Shown here: piece after piece, positions 1-5,183 of the stretch | How the letters are laid out: each line of letters begins with the position of its first letter | Numbering within the stretch: position 1 is the first letter of the stretch | Assembly: GCA_002292185.1 (NCBI GenBank) | Contig: DBBL01000010.1 | Span: 1 to 5,183, forward strand | Direction of reading: 5' to 3' | DNA: 5,183 nucleotides | DNA from: Akkermansiaceae bacterium UBA985 | GTDB lineage: Bacteria; Verrucomicrobiota; Verrucomicrobiia; Verrucomicrobiales; Akkermansiaceae | Made by a program: the position numbers and the translations under genes | The notes under the pieces: model-generated | Told to the model about the DNA's origin: nothing | The model's input: the letters and a program-made list of their open reading frames with translations, nothing else | The model's database searches: none

Positions 1-356
1 TAACCCTTGTCACTGTCTGTCTCGCCGCAGCCATCATGCTCGACTTTCATCCAGTCGCCTCGATCTTTGTAGGACTTGGCATCTTCGGCATTGTTTTTGC
101 CATCAACTCCGCAGTGCATTCCTACCTGATTCTGACCTTCACCTCAGATGATCAAGTTGCGCTCAACGTAGGTTTCTACTACATGGCAAACGCATGGGGT
201 CGCCTTGTCGGCACCCTGCTATCGGGGCTCATGTTCATCTTCGGCGGCTTGGCTGCCTGCCTTTGGACCAGTGCGGTGATGCTGCTCGCTGCATTCATCA
301 TGACCTTGCCGCTACGCAATACGCAGGACTCCGTGGGCAGTGGCGATGCCCGCTAA
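1..356 (+). CDS. arsJ: MFS transporter, ArsJ-like organoarsenical exporter (3' part, cut by left edge)
   Basis: The reading frame is open from the left edge (first whole codon at base 3) to a TAA at 354-356, giving about 117 C-terminal residues; the ATG at base 36 is internal. The protein is strongly hydrophobic, with about four membrane segments: a partial one at the edge, ASIFVGLGIFGIVFAINSAV, a segment around GRLVGTLLSGLMFIFGG, and GLAACLWTSAVMLLAAFIM. The stretch NSAVHSYLIL, followed by VALNVGFYYMANAWGRLVG, matches my memory of the C-terminal half of ArsJ. That is an inner-membrane major facilitator protein which exports 1-arseno-3-phosphoglycerate made by a partner glyceraldehyde-3-phosphate dehydrogenase. 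The ArsJ assignment is by recalled similarity; a general MFS exporter is the fallback. The stop codon overlaps that of the convergent pseudouridine synthase gene. An arsenic-linked gapdh gene would be expected to the left, outside the window. Confidence 0.72.
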   Translation, partial: TLVTVCLAAAIMLDFHPVASIFVGLGIFGIVFAINSAVHSYLILTFTSDDQVALNVGFYYMANAWGRLVGTLLSGLMFIFGGLAACLWTSAVMLLAAFIMTLPLRNTQDSVGSGDAR

Positions 357-997
357 AATTCCGGACTCGAGTTAAAGCTCAAACGAACTTCTGTAAGCGG
401 GTGCGAAATAATGAGCTCACAAGCATGCAGCTTAAGCTGACCTGGCCCATCCCCGTGGCCATAAAAAGGATCCCCAACGATCGGAATGCCTAGACCTTTC
501 TCATGGTAGGCATGAAGACGCAGCTGATGTGTGCGTCCCGTAATGGGAATGAATTCAATCCGTGTTCGTCCTCCCTCAACCGCTAATTTTCGCCAGTGCG
601 TGATGCCTGTTTTCCCGTGGATCTCGTCATAGATCTGAATGGGGCGGTTATCGACATCAAGCCGAAATGGCAGCTCAATGGTACCGCTTTCTTGCTCCAA
701 CACCCCGTCCAACAAGGCGATGTATTTCTTTTCGGTCAAGCGCTCATGAAATTGCCTCGATAAGTTCCGGTGTGCTTCAGCACTGCGCGCAACCACCATC
801 AAACCGGACGTATCCATATCCAAGCGATGCACCGCAGGTTGTTCGATGCAACCAGGAAACATTCGCCGGACTCGATCAGCAACACTGTCTACTTTATCCG
901 GGCCTCGGCCGGGCACGGCCAGCATGCCGCTGCGCTTATTGACCACCACAAAATCAGGATCAGTGTGCAGAATGTCTAAAAGTTTCTCGGAATCCAT
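353..997 (-). CDS. rluA: RluA-family pseudouridine synthase (dual-specificity 23S rRNA/tRNA type)
   Basis: This cytoplasmic enzyme isomerises uridine to pseudouridine in structured RNA; E. coli RluA acts on 23S rRNA U746 and tRNA U32. The 214-residue protein, from ATG 995-997 to TAG 353-355, is close to the 219 residues of E. coli RluA and has no S4 domain, as in that subgroup. The N-terminal VVNKRSGMLAVPGR (18-31) is typical. The catalytic motif HRLDMDTSG is at 57-65, with the catalytic Asp at about residue 60. PITGRTHQLRLH (151-162) and IVGDPFYG (173-180) are the later family motifs. The frame stays open upstream to 1120, but those 41 extra codons are proline/cysteine-rich, unlike the family, and overlap the divergent gene, so I chose the ATG at 997. 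No clear Shine-Dalgarno site precedes it. TruC or another single-domain RluA relative is possible. Confidence 0.85.
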   Translation of the reverse strand: MDSEKLLDILHTDPDFVVVNKRSGMLAVPGRGPDKVDSVADRVRRMFPGCIEQPAVHRLDMDTSGLMVVARSAEAHRNLSRQFHERLTEKKYIALLDGVLEQESGTIELPFRLDVDNRPIQIYDEIHGKTGITHWRKLAVEGGRTRIEFIPITGRTHQLRLHAYHEKGLGIPIVGDPFYGHGDGPGQLKLHACELIISHPLTEVRLSFNSSPEF

Positions 998-1099
998 CGT
1001 TATCAAGCATCTCTGACTGGGCTCGTGCCATGTGTCAAGAGCCGTGCATGGCGTAGATCGTGATTGCCCGGGCCACCCCCCGCAGGGCATGATGCGCTC
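998..1099. promoter_or_regulatory. divergent intergenic region between rluA and the DUF4202 gene
   Basis: These 102 bp separate the start codons of two divergently read genes, so they should hold promoters for both. On the minus strand a perfect TTGACA lies at 1038-1033 and could be the -35 box of rluA, but no good TATAAT-like hexamer follows at 16-18 bases. For the plus-strand gene the only translational signal seen is AGGG at 1084-1087, 12 bases before the ATG. I see no clear operator palindrome. Confidence 0.3.
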
Positions 1100-1684
1100 A
1101 TGAACGACGCCATGCTCCAAGATGCTTACCGCAGATTTGATGCCGCCAATTCCGAAGATCCCAATAGCATAGAGGTCGATGGCAAGTCGCAGCCTAAGGA
1201 GCTTATCTTTGCTAAGCGCCTGAGCACCGCGGTTTTGGCGTTGGATCCTGACGCATCATTGGCACTAAGGCTTGCGGCTCGCTGCCAGCACATCCGGCGC
1301 TGGCAGACACCGCGCTCTACCCAACCCATGGGAAGAGCAGGTTATTTGAAGTGGCGCACACTGTTAAAGAAATTTCATGCGGAAACGTCAGCAGAGATTC
1401 TCAAAGCCGCCGGCTATCAGGCCGAACTCATCGAGCGGGTTCAGGATCTCAATCTTAAGAAAAATCTCAGCACCGATAAAGACTGCCAGACACTAGAAGA
1501 TGGTCTCTGCCTAGTATTTTTAGAATACCAGTTCGACGCCTTGATCGCCGAAACCGAGGAAGAGAAACTACTCGGCATCGTTCGTAAAACCTGGGCGAAA
1601 ATGAGCCCCCGTGGGCAACAAGCCGCTGGTGACATTGCTTTCTCAGAGCTCGGTACCCGCATTCTTGAAAAAGCCCTCTCCTAA
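1100..1684 (+). CDS. DUF4202 family protein, function unknown
   Basis: The 194-residue soluble protein has no signal peptide or membrane segment. It matches my memory of the DUF4202 family (bacterial and fungal proteins of about 200 residues): RRFDAANSEDPN (11-22), then a predicted helical core with QPKELIFAKRL (31-41), ALRLAARCQHIRRW (55-68), GRAGYLKWRTLLKKFHAE (78-95), TLEDGLCLVFLEYQF (131-145), EEEKLLGIVRKTWAKMSPRG (153-172). The conserved His64, His93 and the E133/D134 pair recall the scattered metal ligands of HD-type folds, but I infer that and the biochemical role is not known to me. The ATG at 1100 is chosen because the family begins near the DAYRRFDAAN stretch. The ATG at 1112 is an alternative, and the further open frame to 1064 codes for an atypical proline-rich stretch. 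It is divergent from rluA, and the next gene starts 67 bp downstream. Confidence 0.82.
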   Translation: MNDAMLQDAYRRFDAANSEDPNSIEVDGKSQPKELIFAKRLSTAVLALDPDASLALRLAARCQHIRRWQTPRSTQPMGRAGYLKWRTLLKKFHAETSAEILKAAGYQAELIERVQDLNLKKNLSTDKDCQTLEDGLCLVFLEYQFDALIAETEEEKLLGIVRKTWAKMSPRGQQAAGDIAFSELGTRILEKALS

Positions 1685-1751
1685 TTAGCCAAATCACGAG
1701 ATCACGTAGGAAGCTAAAAACTCGACTTTTGTATCCAATTACACTAACCCA

Positions 1752-2954
1752 ATGGCCGTGAGCAATAACGAACCATCACTCAAGAAAAGCCCTGATCTGG
1801 AAGTCAAAGACGCTCAGCTCATCTTTAATTCTGTCTGGGAAACACTAGAAGCGGAACGCGGACGGGAAAAAATGCGTTTCCCAAAGGAACTCATTCTTCT
1901 CGGTGGAGCCCCAGGCTCAGGTAAAGGAACCAACACCGCCTACATCTGTAAAGTTCGCGATATTTCAGCAGAGCCGATCGTTGTTAGTGCGCTACTTGAC
2001 ACCCCTGAAATGCAAGCGCTCAAGGCAGAAGGTCACATGGTGGGTGATCGCGAAGTGGTGGATATTTTGTTCCGCAAAATGCTCACCGCAAAATACCGAG
2101 AGGGGGTGGTGCTTGATGGATTTCCCCGCACCACCGTTCAAGTAGAGTGTATCAAAATGCTTTATGATAAAATGGTCTCCCTAAGGCGAGAGTTTGAGAG
2201 CACCCCTCTCAAGGTTCATTTCAAGCAGCCTATCTATCACATTATGGTGCTCTTTGTTGACGAGGCTGAGAGTATTGCCCGTCAGCTCAAGCGTGGCCGC
2301 GAAATCATTGCCCACAACGAGGAAGTGAAGCGCACCGGCAACGGCACCATCTTAGAAGAAAGGCCAACTGACCACAGCGAGGATCTTGCCCGCAACCGCT
2401 ATCGCACCTTCAAGGAGCAGACCTACGACGCCCTGCTCTCACTCAAGCAAATCTTCCACTACCATTTCATCAATGCTCAGCTTCCACTGGATGCCGTGCA
2501 GAGCAACATTCTCCAAGAAATGGAATACCAGAGCTCTTTAGAGCTCGATCCTCGCACTTATGACGTGCTGCGCGTGCTACCAGAAGCCGCTGACATTACC
2601 AATCACGCCCGACGTGACTTGGTGTATCGCCTCGATCGTTACAACCTTGAACACCCCGAGCTCTTTCGCGATGTGGTCGAAATGATCGATACGAAAATCA
2701 TGTCCATCATCAAGCCTCACGCCATTTCCGGCAGGGCCCACGTGAATACAGAGGACTCACTGCTCTCAAAACCAAAGGCGCTTGCTATGCTCATTGATGT
2801 GTTTTCAGAGCGCGGGTTTTTCGCCTGTGTGGATATCCATTTAATGGAGGTTCCCAATCGGGTTGATCTTAATACGGGCAAAATCGAATGCCGGGAAAAG
2901 AAGGTGTTCCGTATTACCGTGCACTTTAAAGGATCTGAAATCCGAAGGGGTTAG
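1752..2954 (+). CDS. adenylate kinase-family nucleoside monophosphate kinase with C-terminal extension
   Basis: The 400-residue cytoplasmic protein has an adenylate-kinase-like core at about 43-250. The Walker A loop GGAPGSGKGT is at 51-60, with Lys58 for phosphate binding. GHMVGDREVV (94-103) matches the end of the NMP-binding region, LDGFPRT (121-127) is the classical adenylate kinase signature, RQLKRGRE (177-184) starts the LID, and ERPTDHSEDLARNRYRTF (203-220) carries the expected LID and core arginines. It departs from standard Adk (about 215 residues): the STGDMLR motif is replaced by VSALLDT (78-84), about 20 residues are inserted after FPRT, and some 145 residues (about 255-400) of unrecognised sequence follow, ending FKGSEIRRG. 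Its reaction is probably NMP + ATP to NDP + ADP, but the substrate base is uncertain. A 42-residue N-terminal tail precedes the core. No Shine-Dalgarno site is seen, and the 67 bp upstream hold no convincing promoter or terminator. It may supplement a canonical adk elsewhere. Confidence 0.82.
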   Translation: MAVSNNEPSLKKSPDLEVKDAQLIFNSVWETLEAERGREKMRFPKELILLGGAPGSGKGTNTAYICKVRDISAEPIVVSALLDTPEMQALKAEGHMVGDREVVDILFRKMLTAKYREGVVLDGFPRTTVQVECIKMLYDKMVSLRREFESTPLKVHFKQPIYHIMVLFVDEAESIARQLKRGREIIAHNEEVKRTGNGTILEERPTDHSEDLARNRYRTFKEQTYDALLSLKQIFHYHFINAQLPLDAVQSNILQEMEYQSSLELDPRTYDVLRVLPEAADITNHARRDLVYRLDRYNLEHPELFRDVVEMIDTKIMSIIKPHAISGRAHVNTEDSLLSKPKALAMLIDVFSERGFFACVDIHLMEVPNRVDLNTGKIECREKKVFRITVHFKGSEIRRG

Positions 2955-2956
2955 CG

Positions 2957-2962
2957 AGGAGG
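2957..2962 (+). promoter_or_regulatory. strong Shine-Dalgarno site AGGAGG
   Basis: A perfect AGGAGG begins two bases after the TAG of the kinase gene and sits 10 bases before the ATG at 2973. It is the strongest ribosome binding site in the window. It cannot directly serve the methyltransferase, whose ATG at 3031 is 68 bases away and whose frame is closed by a TAA at 2995-2997. Confidence 0.6.
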
Positions 2963-2972
2963 CTAATAGAGC

Positions 2973-3038
2973 ATGAGCAGAAACCAGGTTGCCATAATAT
3001 GCGATAGCCTTCAGATTGACTCCATCCAAGATGACTAG
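2973..3038 (+). CDS. putative 21-residue leader peptide overlapping the methyltransferase start
   Basis: A short ORF, ATG 2973-2975 to TAG 3036-3038, encodes MSRNQVAIICDSLQIDSIQD plus a final D. It is supported by the perfect AGGAGG ribosome binding site and by its position in the only gap between the kinase and methyltransferase genes. Its stop lies a few bases past the methyltransferase ATG (3031-3033), in a different frame, so ribosomes finishing it could restart on the downstream gene, which has no Shine-Dalgarno site of its own. The peptide has no run of one amino acid that would suggest an attenuator, no signal peptide and no recognised family. It could be a translational coupling device, a remnant of a frameshifted start, or chance. 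Judged from arrangement alone. Confidence 0.4.
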   Translation: MSRNQVAIICDSLQIDSIQDD

Positions 3039-3639
3039 CTTCTCTCACGCTCACACTGACAAGGACCTGAAGCGCCTCAGGCAATTCCTTGCTGAGACGC
3101 TCAAAAAATCGGGCCTTCAAATCCCTGGGCAGGCGGCTGATGGCATGCAGCTGCTCAATCTCGCCTGTGGCCGAGCTGACGAAACAGAGGTTCTCGCTGA
3201 TGTATTTGGCAGTGAGTCTGACTCCATTCATCTCACCGGCATCGATATCCGGACACGGGAAATAGGTGAAGCGAGAGAGCGCTGGAAAAAACTACCGAGC
3301 AAGGTAAGTGCCGACTTCCTCGTTCAGGACGCCTCACAACTCGACCGACTAAAACAGCTCAATAACGAATTCGACATCGCTTTCATGCGCCACCAAAATT
3401 TCTGGAACGGCGACACAACCTGGACAAAAATCTATGACGAGGCACTTCACCGTCTCGATGATGACGGCCTATTGGTGATCACTTCTTACTTTGACCATGA
3501 GCACCGCCTTGCGCTCGATGCCATCCAAGGACTCGGTGCCGAATTAGTCTGTTCTGAGCGAAACTCCGACTCTCGCATCATCACCGACGCGCCGAATAAA
3601 TCCGTGGACCGTCACCTTGCTATCTTCCGCAAGCCCTGA
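3031..3639 (+). CDS. class I SAM-dependent methyltransferase, substrate unknown
   Basis: The 202-residue cytoplasmic protein has the Rossmann-type methyltransferase order. Motif I LLNLACGRADET (41-52) is a glycine-poor variant of the SAM-binding loop. Motif II LTGIDIR (68-74) ends the second strand with Asp72 for the ribose hydroxyls. FLVQDASQL (96-104) is the motif III region, FDIAFMRHQNFW (114-125) the fourth strand with the acidic residue, and LDDDGLLVITSYF (142-154) the post-core strand. The N-terminal 40 residues are charged and helical. It resembles small methyltransferases annotated only as such, and nothing visible names the substrate. I chose ATG 3031; a TTG at 3016 is the only upstream alternative, as a TAA at 2995 closes the frame. 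It probably shares a transcript with the kinase gene 76 bp upstream, and its translation may depend on the leader ORF. It converges with the TPMT-like gene 36 bp downstream. Confidence 0.8.
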   Translation: MTSFSHAHTDKDLKRLRQFLAETLKKSGLQIPGQAADGMQLLNLACGRADETEVLADVFGSESDSIHLTGIDIRTREIGEARERWKKLPSKVSADFLVQDASQLDRLKQLNNEFDIAFMRHQNFWNGDTTWTKIYDEALHRLDDDGLLVITSYFDHEHRLALDAIQGLGAELVCSERNSDSRIITDAPNKSVDRHLAIFRKP

Positions 3640-3675
3640 TCCCCACCTTGCTGTGGCTTCGCGTTAAATTCGGCC

Positions 3676-4272
3676 TTAACTCCGCCTCCAACACATCAGC
3701 CACTCCTCTCCTTCACGCGTCGGAAAATATTTTTTTGGCAGCCGCTCCCACTCGAGAGTAAACCGTTTACTGAAGTGGCTATGAATAGTTTCGATGTTGG
3801 TTTTAAATGGTGGCCCGTCTCCATTCGGATCTTCAGCAAAGGCGAAAAAAACTCCAATCAGCAGACCCTTCGGCACCAATAGTCGATGGGCGGCATCTAC
3901 ATAATCATCTCTCTCATCGGGGGTGATCGCACAAAAACAAGTGTGCTCCCAGATCACATCGTAACGCTTTTCTTTAGCAAGCTCCGCATCAAAAAAGTCC
4001 GCCTCCTGGTAGCGTGCTCCATCGATGCTGTTTGCCAACTTTGCTGTTGCGAGTGCCGTTGCTGAGACATCCAGCCCAGTCACTCGGCAGCCTGCCTGAG
4101 CTAGCGCACGCACATCGTGCCCGTATCCGCAGCCCGGGACCAATACCTCGGATTGTGCTGGCAACTCTCCACTTGTGATAACTTCGAGCAATGACGGTGA
4201 CGGCGCCCCTTTGTCCCATGGAGTATGGCCCTCTAAATAGTCTTGATTCCAGTCACGCTGTCCCATTGCCAT
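3676..4272 (-). CDS. TPMT-family thiol/thiopurine S-methyltransferase-like protein
   Basis: The 198-residue soluble SAM-dependent methyltransferase belongs to the TPMT superfamily. Members transfer methyl groups to thiols, thiopurines, halides, or selenium and tellurium species. The family's N-terminal signature is present: W8, Y12 and GHTPWDKGAPSPSL (15-28). Motif I is VLVPGCGYGHDVRALA (43-58), motif II GLDVS (66-70) with the ribose-binding Asp68, and ADFF (91-94) and YDVIWEHTCFCAITPDER (104-121) match the TPMT/plant thiol methyltransferase pattern around strand four. The length is usual for bacterial members. ATG 4272 is taken as the start; the ATG at 4266 is equally possible, and no good ribosome binding site separates them. 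It lies 89 bp downstream of the cupin gene on the same strand, so the two may be cotranscribed. The exact acceptor cannot be read from the sequence, so no gene symbol is given. Confidence 0.85.
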   Translation of the reverse strand: MAMGQRDWNQDYLEGHTPWDKGAPSPSLLEVITSGELPAQSEVLVPGCGYGHDVRALAQAGCRVTGLDVSATALATAKLANSIDGARYQEADFFDAELAKEKRYDVIWEHTCFCAITPDERDDYVDAAHRLLVPKGLLIGVFFAFAEDPNGDGPPFKTNIETIHSHFSKRFTLEWERLPKKYFPTREGEEWLMCWRRS

Positions 4273-4361
4273 GATTACATTTAAAACGATCCCCCCACCT
4301 CTACCAACTTAAAAAATGACGGGAGCATCTAAGTATGAGCCTGTGCCCATAACCGAGAGAG

Positions 4362-4715
4362 CTACTCGAAATAGGTATCCTCATGGGAGTAAACCGGTGC
4401 GCAGCAGCAAAGCAAGCGTATCGCTGTCAATGCCTTGATCTGGTGCCAGGCGCTGGGAGCAATCAGGATGGCATCTCCTGGCCCCACTTCCTGCTCATCA
4501 CCATCGATTTCCATGAGCCCACGCCCTTCAAGAATAAAATAAATTTCCTCACTGAGTTTGTGGTAGTGGCGCTCCGTGCATCCCCCCTCCGGCAGGCTCG
4601 CCTCAGCAAGACTCTGCTTTTCCACAGGGGCATTGGTGGCATCAAGAATACTGCGGATAGTAGATCCATCTGCAGTGGTAAAGGGAATCTGGTCACGAAG
4701 CTGGTTGACGATCAT
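4362..4715 (-). CDS. small single-domain cupin protein
   Basis: The 117-residue single-domain beta-barrel protein is of the cupin_2 type. Cupin motif 1 is clear: GCTERHYHKLSEEIYFILEG (45-64) with metal-ligand candidates His50, His52 and Glu56 or Glu57. Motif 2 is GDAILIAPSAWHQI (80-93) with His91 as the fourth ligand; its usual PxG reads PSA. The C-terminal CCCAPVYSHEDT (103-114) resembles an ending I recall from a common family of small bacterial cupins. It could be a metal-dependent dioxygenase, an isomerase or a sensor; nothing visible decides. The start is ATG 4715, giving MIVNQL. The frame extends five codons to a TTG at 4730, which I reject as less usual and because it crowds the divergent gene. 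It is probably the first gene of a two-gene unit with the TPMT-like methyltransferase. Confidence 0.82.
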   Translation of the reverse strand: MIVNQLRDQIPFTTADGSTIRSILDATNAPVEKQSLAEASLPEGGCTERHYHKLSEEIYFILEGRGLMEIDGDEQEVGPGDAILIAPSAWHQIKALTAIRLLCCCAPVYSHEDTYFE

Positions 4716-4739
4716 GCGACTTGGTAACAAATTAGCGCT
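4705..4739. promoter_or_regulatory. compact divergent start region between cupin and CPXCG genes
   Basis: Only 24 bases (4716-4739) separate the two divergent start codons, so at least one promoter must lie inside the opposite gene. On the plus strand TTGACG at 4705-4710 is followed after 17 bases by CAAATT (4728-4733), a 5/6 match to the -35 consensus with a poor 3/6 -10. If used, transcription would begin about at the GTG, giving a leaderless message. This is a weak pattern-based call. Confidence 0.25.
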
Positions 4740-4910
4740 GTGGAAACAACTCCCGTTACCTGTCCGGCATGCTTTCAGTCATTCGACGTTACACTTCCTC
4801 CCTCCGAGGAGTGCCCATGCGAAGTCGATTATGATTGTGAAGTGTGCTGCCGCCCGATGGTGATTCTTTTTTCAGATTATACCGCTGAAGCTCGTAGCCT
4901 TGACGATTAG
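4740..4910 (+). CDS. CPXCG-type cysteine-rich small protein
   Basis: A 56-residue ORF runs from GTG 4740 to TAG 4908-4910; a TAA at 4725-4727 closes the frame upstream, and GTG is the only usual start before the first cysteine pair. It has a CPAC knuckle (8-11), an acidic middle with ECPCEVDYDCEVCCRPM (24-40), and an acidic tail. The layout CPxC, about 21 residues, DCEVCCRP, matches what I recall of the family named CPXCG motif-containing cysteine-rich protein (usually about 60 residues, with DCQVCCRP in the second half). Four cysteines, C8, C11, C33 or C36, and C37, could bind one zinc in a ribbon; here the first motif is CPAC followed by F rather than G. The role is not known to me. It is divergent from the cupin gene and 25 bp upstream of the next plus-strand gene, so probably cotranscribed with it. 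No Shine-Dalgarno site is visible. Confidence 0.82.
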   Translation: METTPVTCPACFQSFDVTLPPSEECPCEVDYDCEVCCRPMVILFSDYTAEARSLDD

Positions 4911-4935
4911 AGGTTCCATAGAGACGCCTATTGAG

Positions 4936-5183
4936 ATGCCTATTCGCCAACACATCGCAGGCCGCGAAGCTTGCCCATTCTTGCCGCATGCACAAAGGAT
5001 ACTGACTCCATCGGATAGCCGCCAGGCACGTGAGGGCGATGATCCCAGCTGCTACTATCTTGCCGCGCTCACCTGCGCTCAGTCCCTCTGGCTACAGGGC
5101 AAACCCGCCCAAGCACTACTCCAGCTTAACCATGCACTTGGTGTCAGCCTAGCCCCCGACGATATCGCCCTCACTCAGTGGCC
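4936..5183 (+). CDS. hypothetical protein with a TPR-like segment (5' part, cut by right edge)
   Basis: A frame opens at ATG 4936 and stays open to the right edge, giving about 82 residues without a stop. It begins MPIRQHIAGREACPF, a polar stretch without signal peptide, and continues with YYLAALTCAQSLWLQGKPAQ (residues about 41-60) followed by ALLQLNHALG. The spacing of small residues, the G in the turn and the terminal AL resemble one tetratricopeptide helix pair, suggesting a helical-repeat or similar helical protein. Codon use in the second half looks like genuine coding sequence. No family is recognised with confidence. A TTG at 4900 in the same frame would extend it by 12 residues and overlap the CPXCG gene, but ATG 4936 is preferred. 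The 25-bp gap and shared direction suggest an operon with the CPXCG gene. Confidence 0.6.
   Translation, partial: MPIRQHIAGREACPFLPHAQRILTPSDSRQAREGDDPSCYYLAALTCAQSLWLQGKPAQALLQLNHALGVSLAPDDIALTQW

Noticed and set aside
1064..1099. Extension of the DUF4202 gene to an ATG at 1064
   Set aside because: It adds a proline-rich stretch not expected before the family start, and the ATG at 1100 fits better.
998..1120. N-terminal extension of rluA by 41 codons to an ATG at 1120
   Set aside because: The extra residues are not like the family, would overlap the divergent DUF4202 gene, and the ATG at 997 gives the normal RluA length.
1685..1751. Promoter or terminator between the DUF4202 and kinase genes
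   Set aside because: Only a TTAGC/GCTAA pair with a loop of about 23 bases and a TACACT at 1740-1745 without a -35 partner are visible; neither is convincing.
3640..3680. Possible terminator hairpins between the convergent methyltransferase genes (CCAC/GTGG at 3643-3656; GTTAA/TTAAC at 3663-3680)
   Set aside because: The stems are only 4-5 bp, the second is AT-rich, and no T-run follows; not enough to call a terminator.
4307..4350. T-run on the minus strand after the cupin gene, preceded by a GGG...CCC pairing
   Set aside because: The stem is very short and broken, and a terminator here would separate genes that look cotranscribed; evidence is too thin.
4716..4730. TTG start for the cupin gene at 4730
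   Set aside because: It adds five residues only, uses a rarer start, and the ATG at 4715 gives the typical MIV beginning.
4789..4995. Minus-strand 68-residue ORF antisense to the CPXCG gene
   Set aside because: It has no family-like features and lies over two plus-strand genes with better coding evidence.

Overview
The window is a stretch of ordinary-looking bacterial chromosome with tightly packed short genes on both strands, moderate GC and little non-coding DNA. The best taxonomic hint is the 400-residue adenylate-kinase-like protein with a long extra C-terminal domain, an arrangement I associate from memory with Verrucomicrobiota, possibly a marine Opitutia-type organism. Few genes here have a strong Shine-Dalgarno site. 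The placement is an inference; no rRNA or other marker is present.

Left part (1-1684): the 3' end of an MFS transporter resembling the organoarsenical exporter ArsJ runs in from the left edge. It converges with a complete RluA-type pseudouridine synthase on the minus strand, and the two genes overlap by 4 bp at their stop codons. Divergent from rluA, across about 100 bp, is a complete DUF4202 gene of unknown function.

Middle (1752-3639): a plus-strand adenylate-kinase-family gene with a C-terminal extension of about 145 residues is followed by a class I SAM-dependent methyltransferase. The 76 bp between them hold the best ribosome binding site in the window. It serves not the methyltransferase but a 21-codon ORF whose stop codon lies just past the methyltransferase ATG, which suggests a leader peptide or translational coupling.

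Right part (3676-5183): on the minus strand a cupin gene is followed by a TPMT-family thiol methyltransferase-like gene, probably one transcription unit. Only 24 bp from the cupin start, in the opposite direction, begins a 56-residue CPXCG-type cysteine-rich protein. After 25 bp comes the 5' part of a TPR-like hypothetical gene cut by the right edge.

The genes do not form one obvious pathway. They cover RNA modification (rluA), nucleotide metabolism (adenylate kinase family), small-molecule methylation (two methyltransferases), possible arsenic export, and several small conserved proteins of unknown role. I see no mobile element, CRISPR array, tRNA, rRNA or phage gene.
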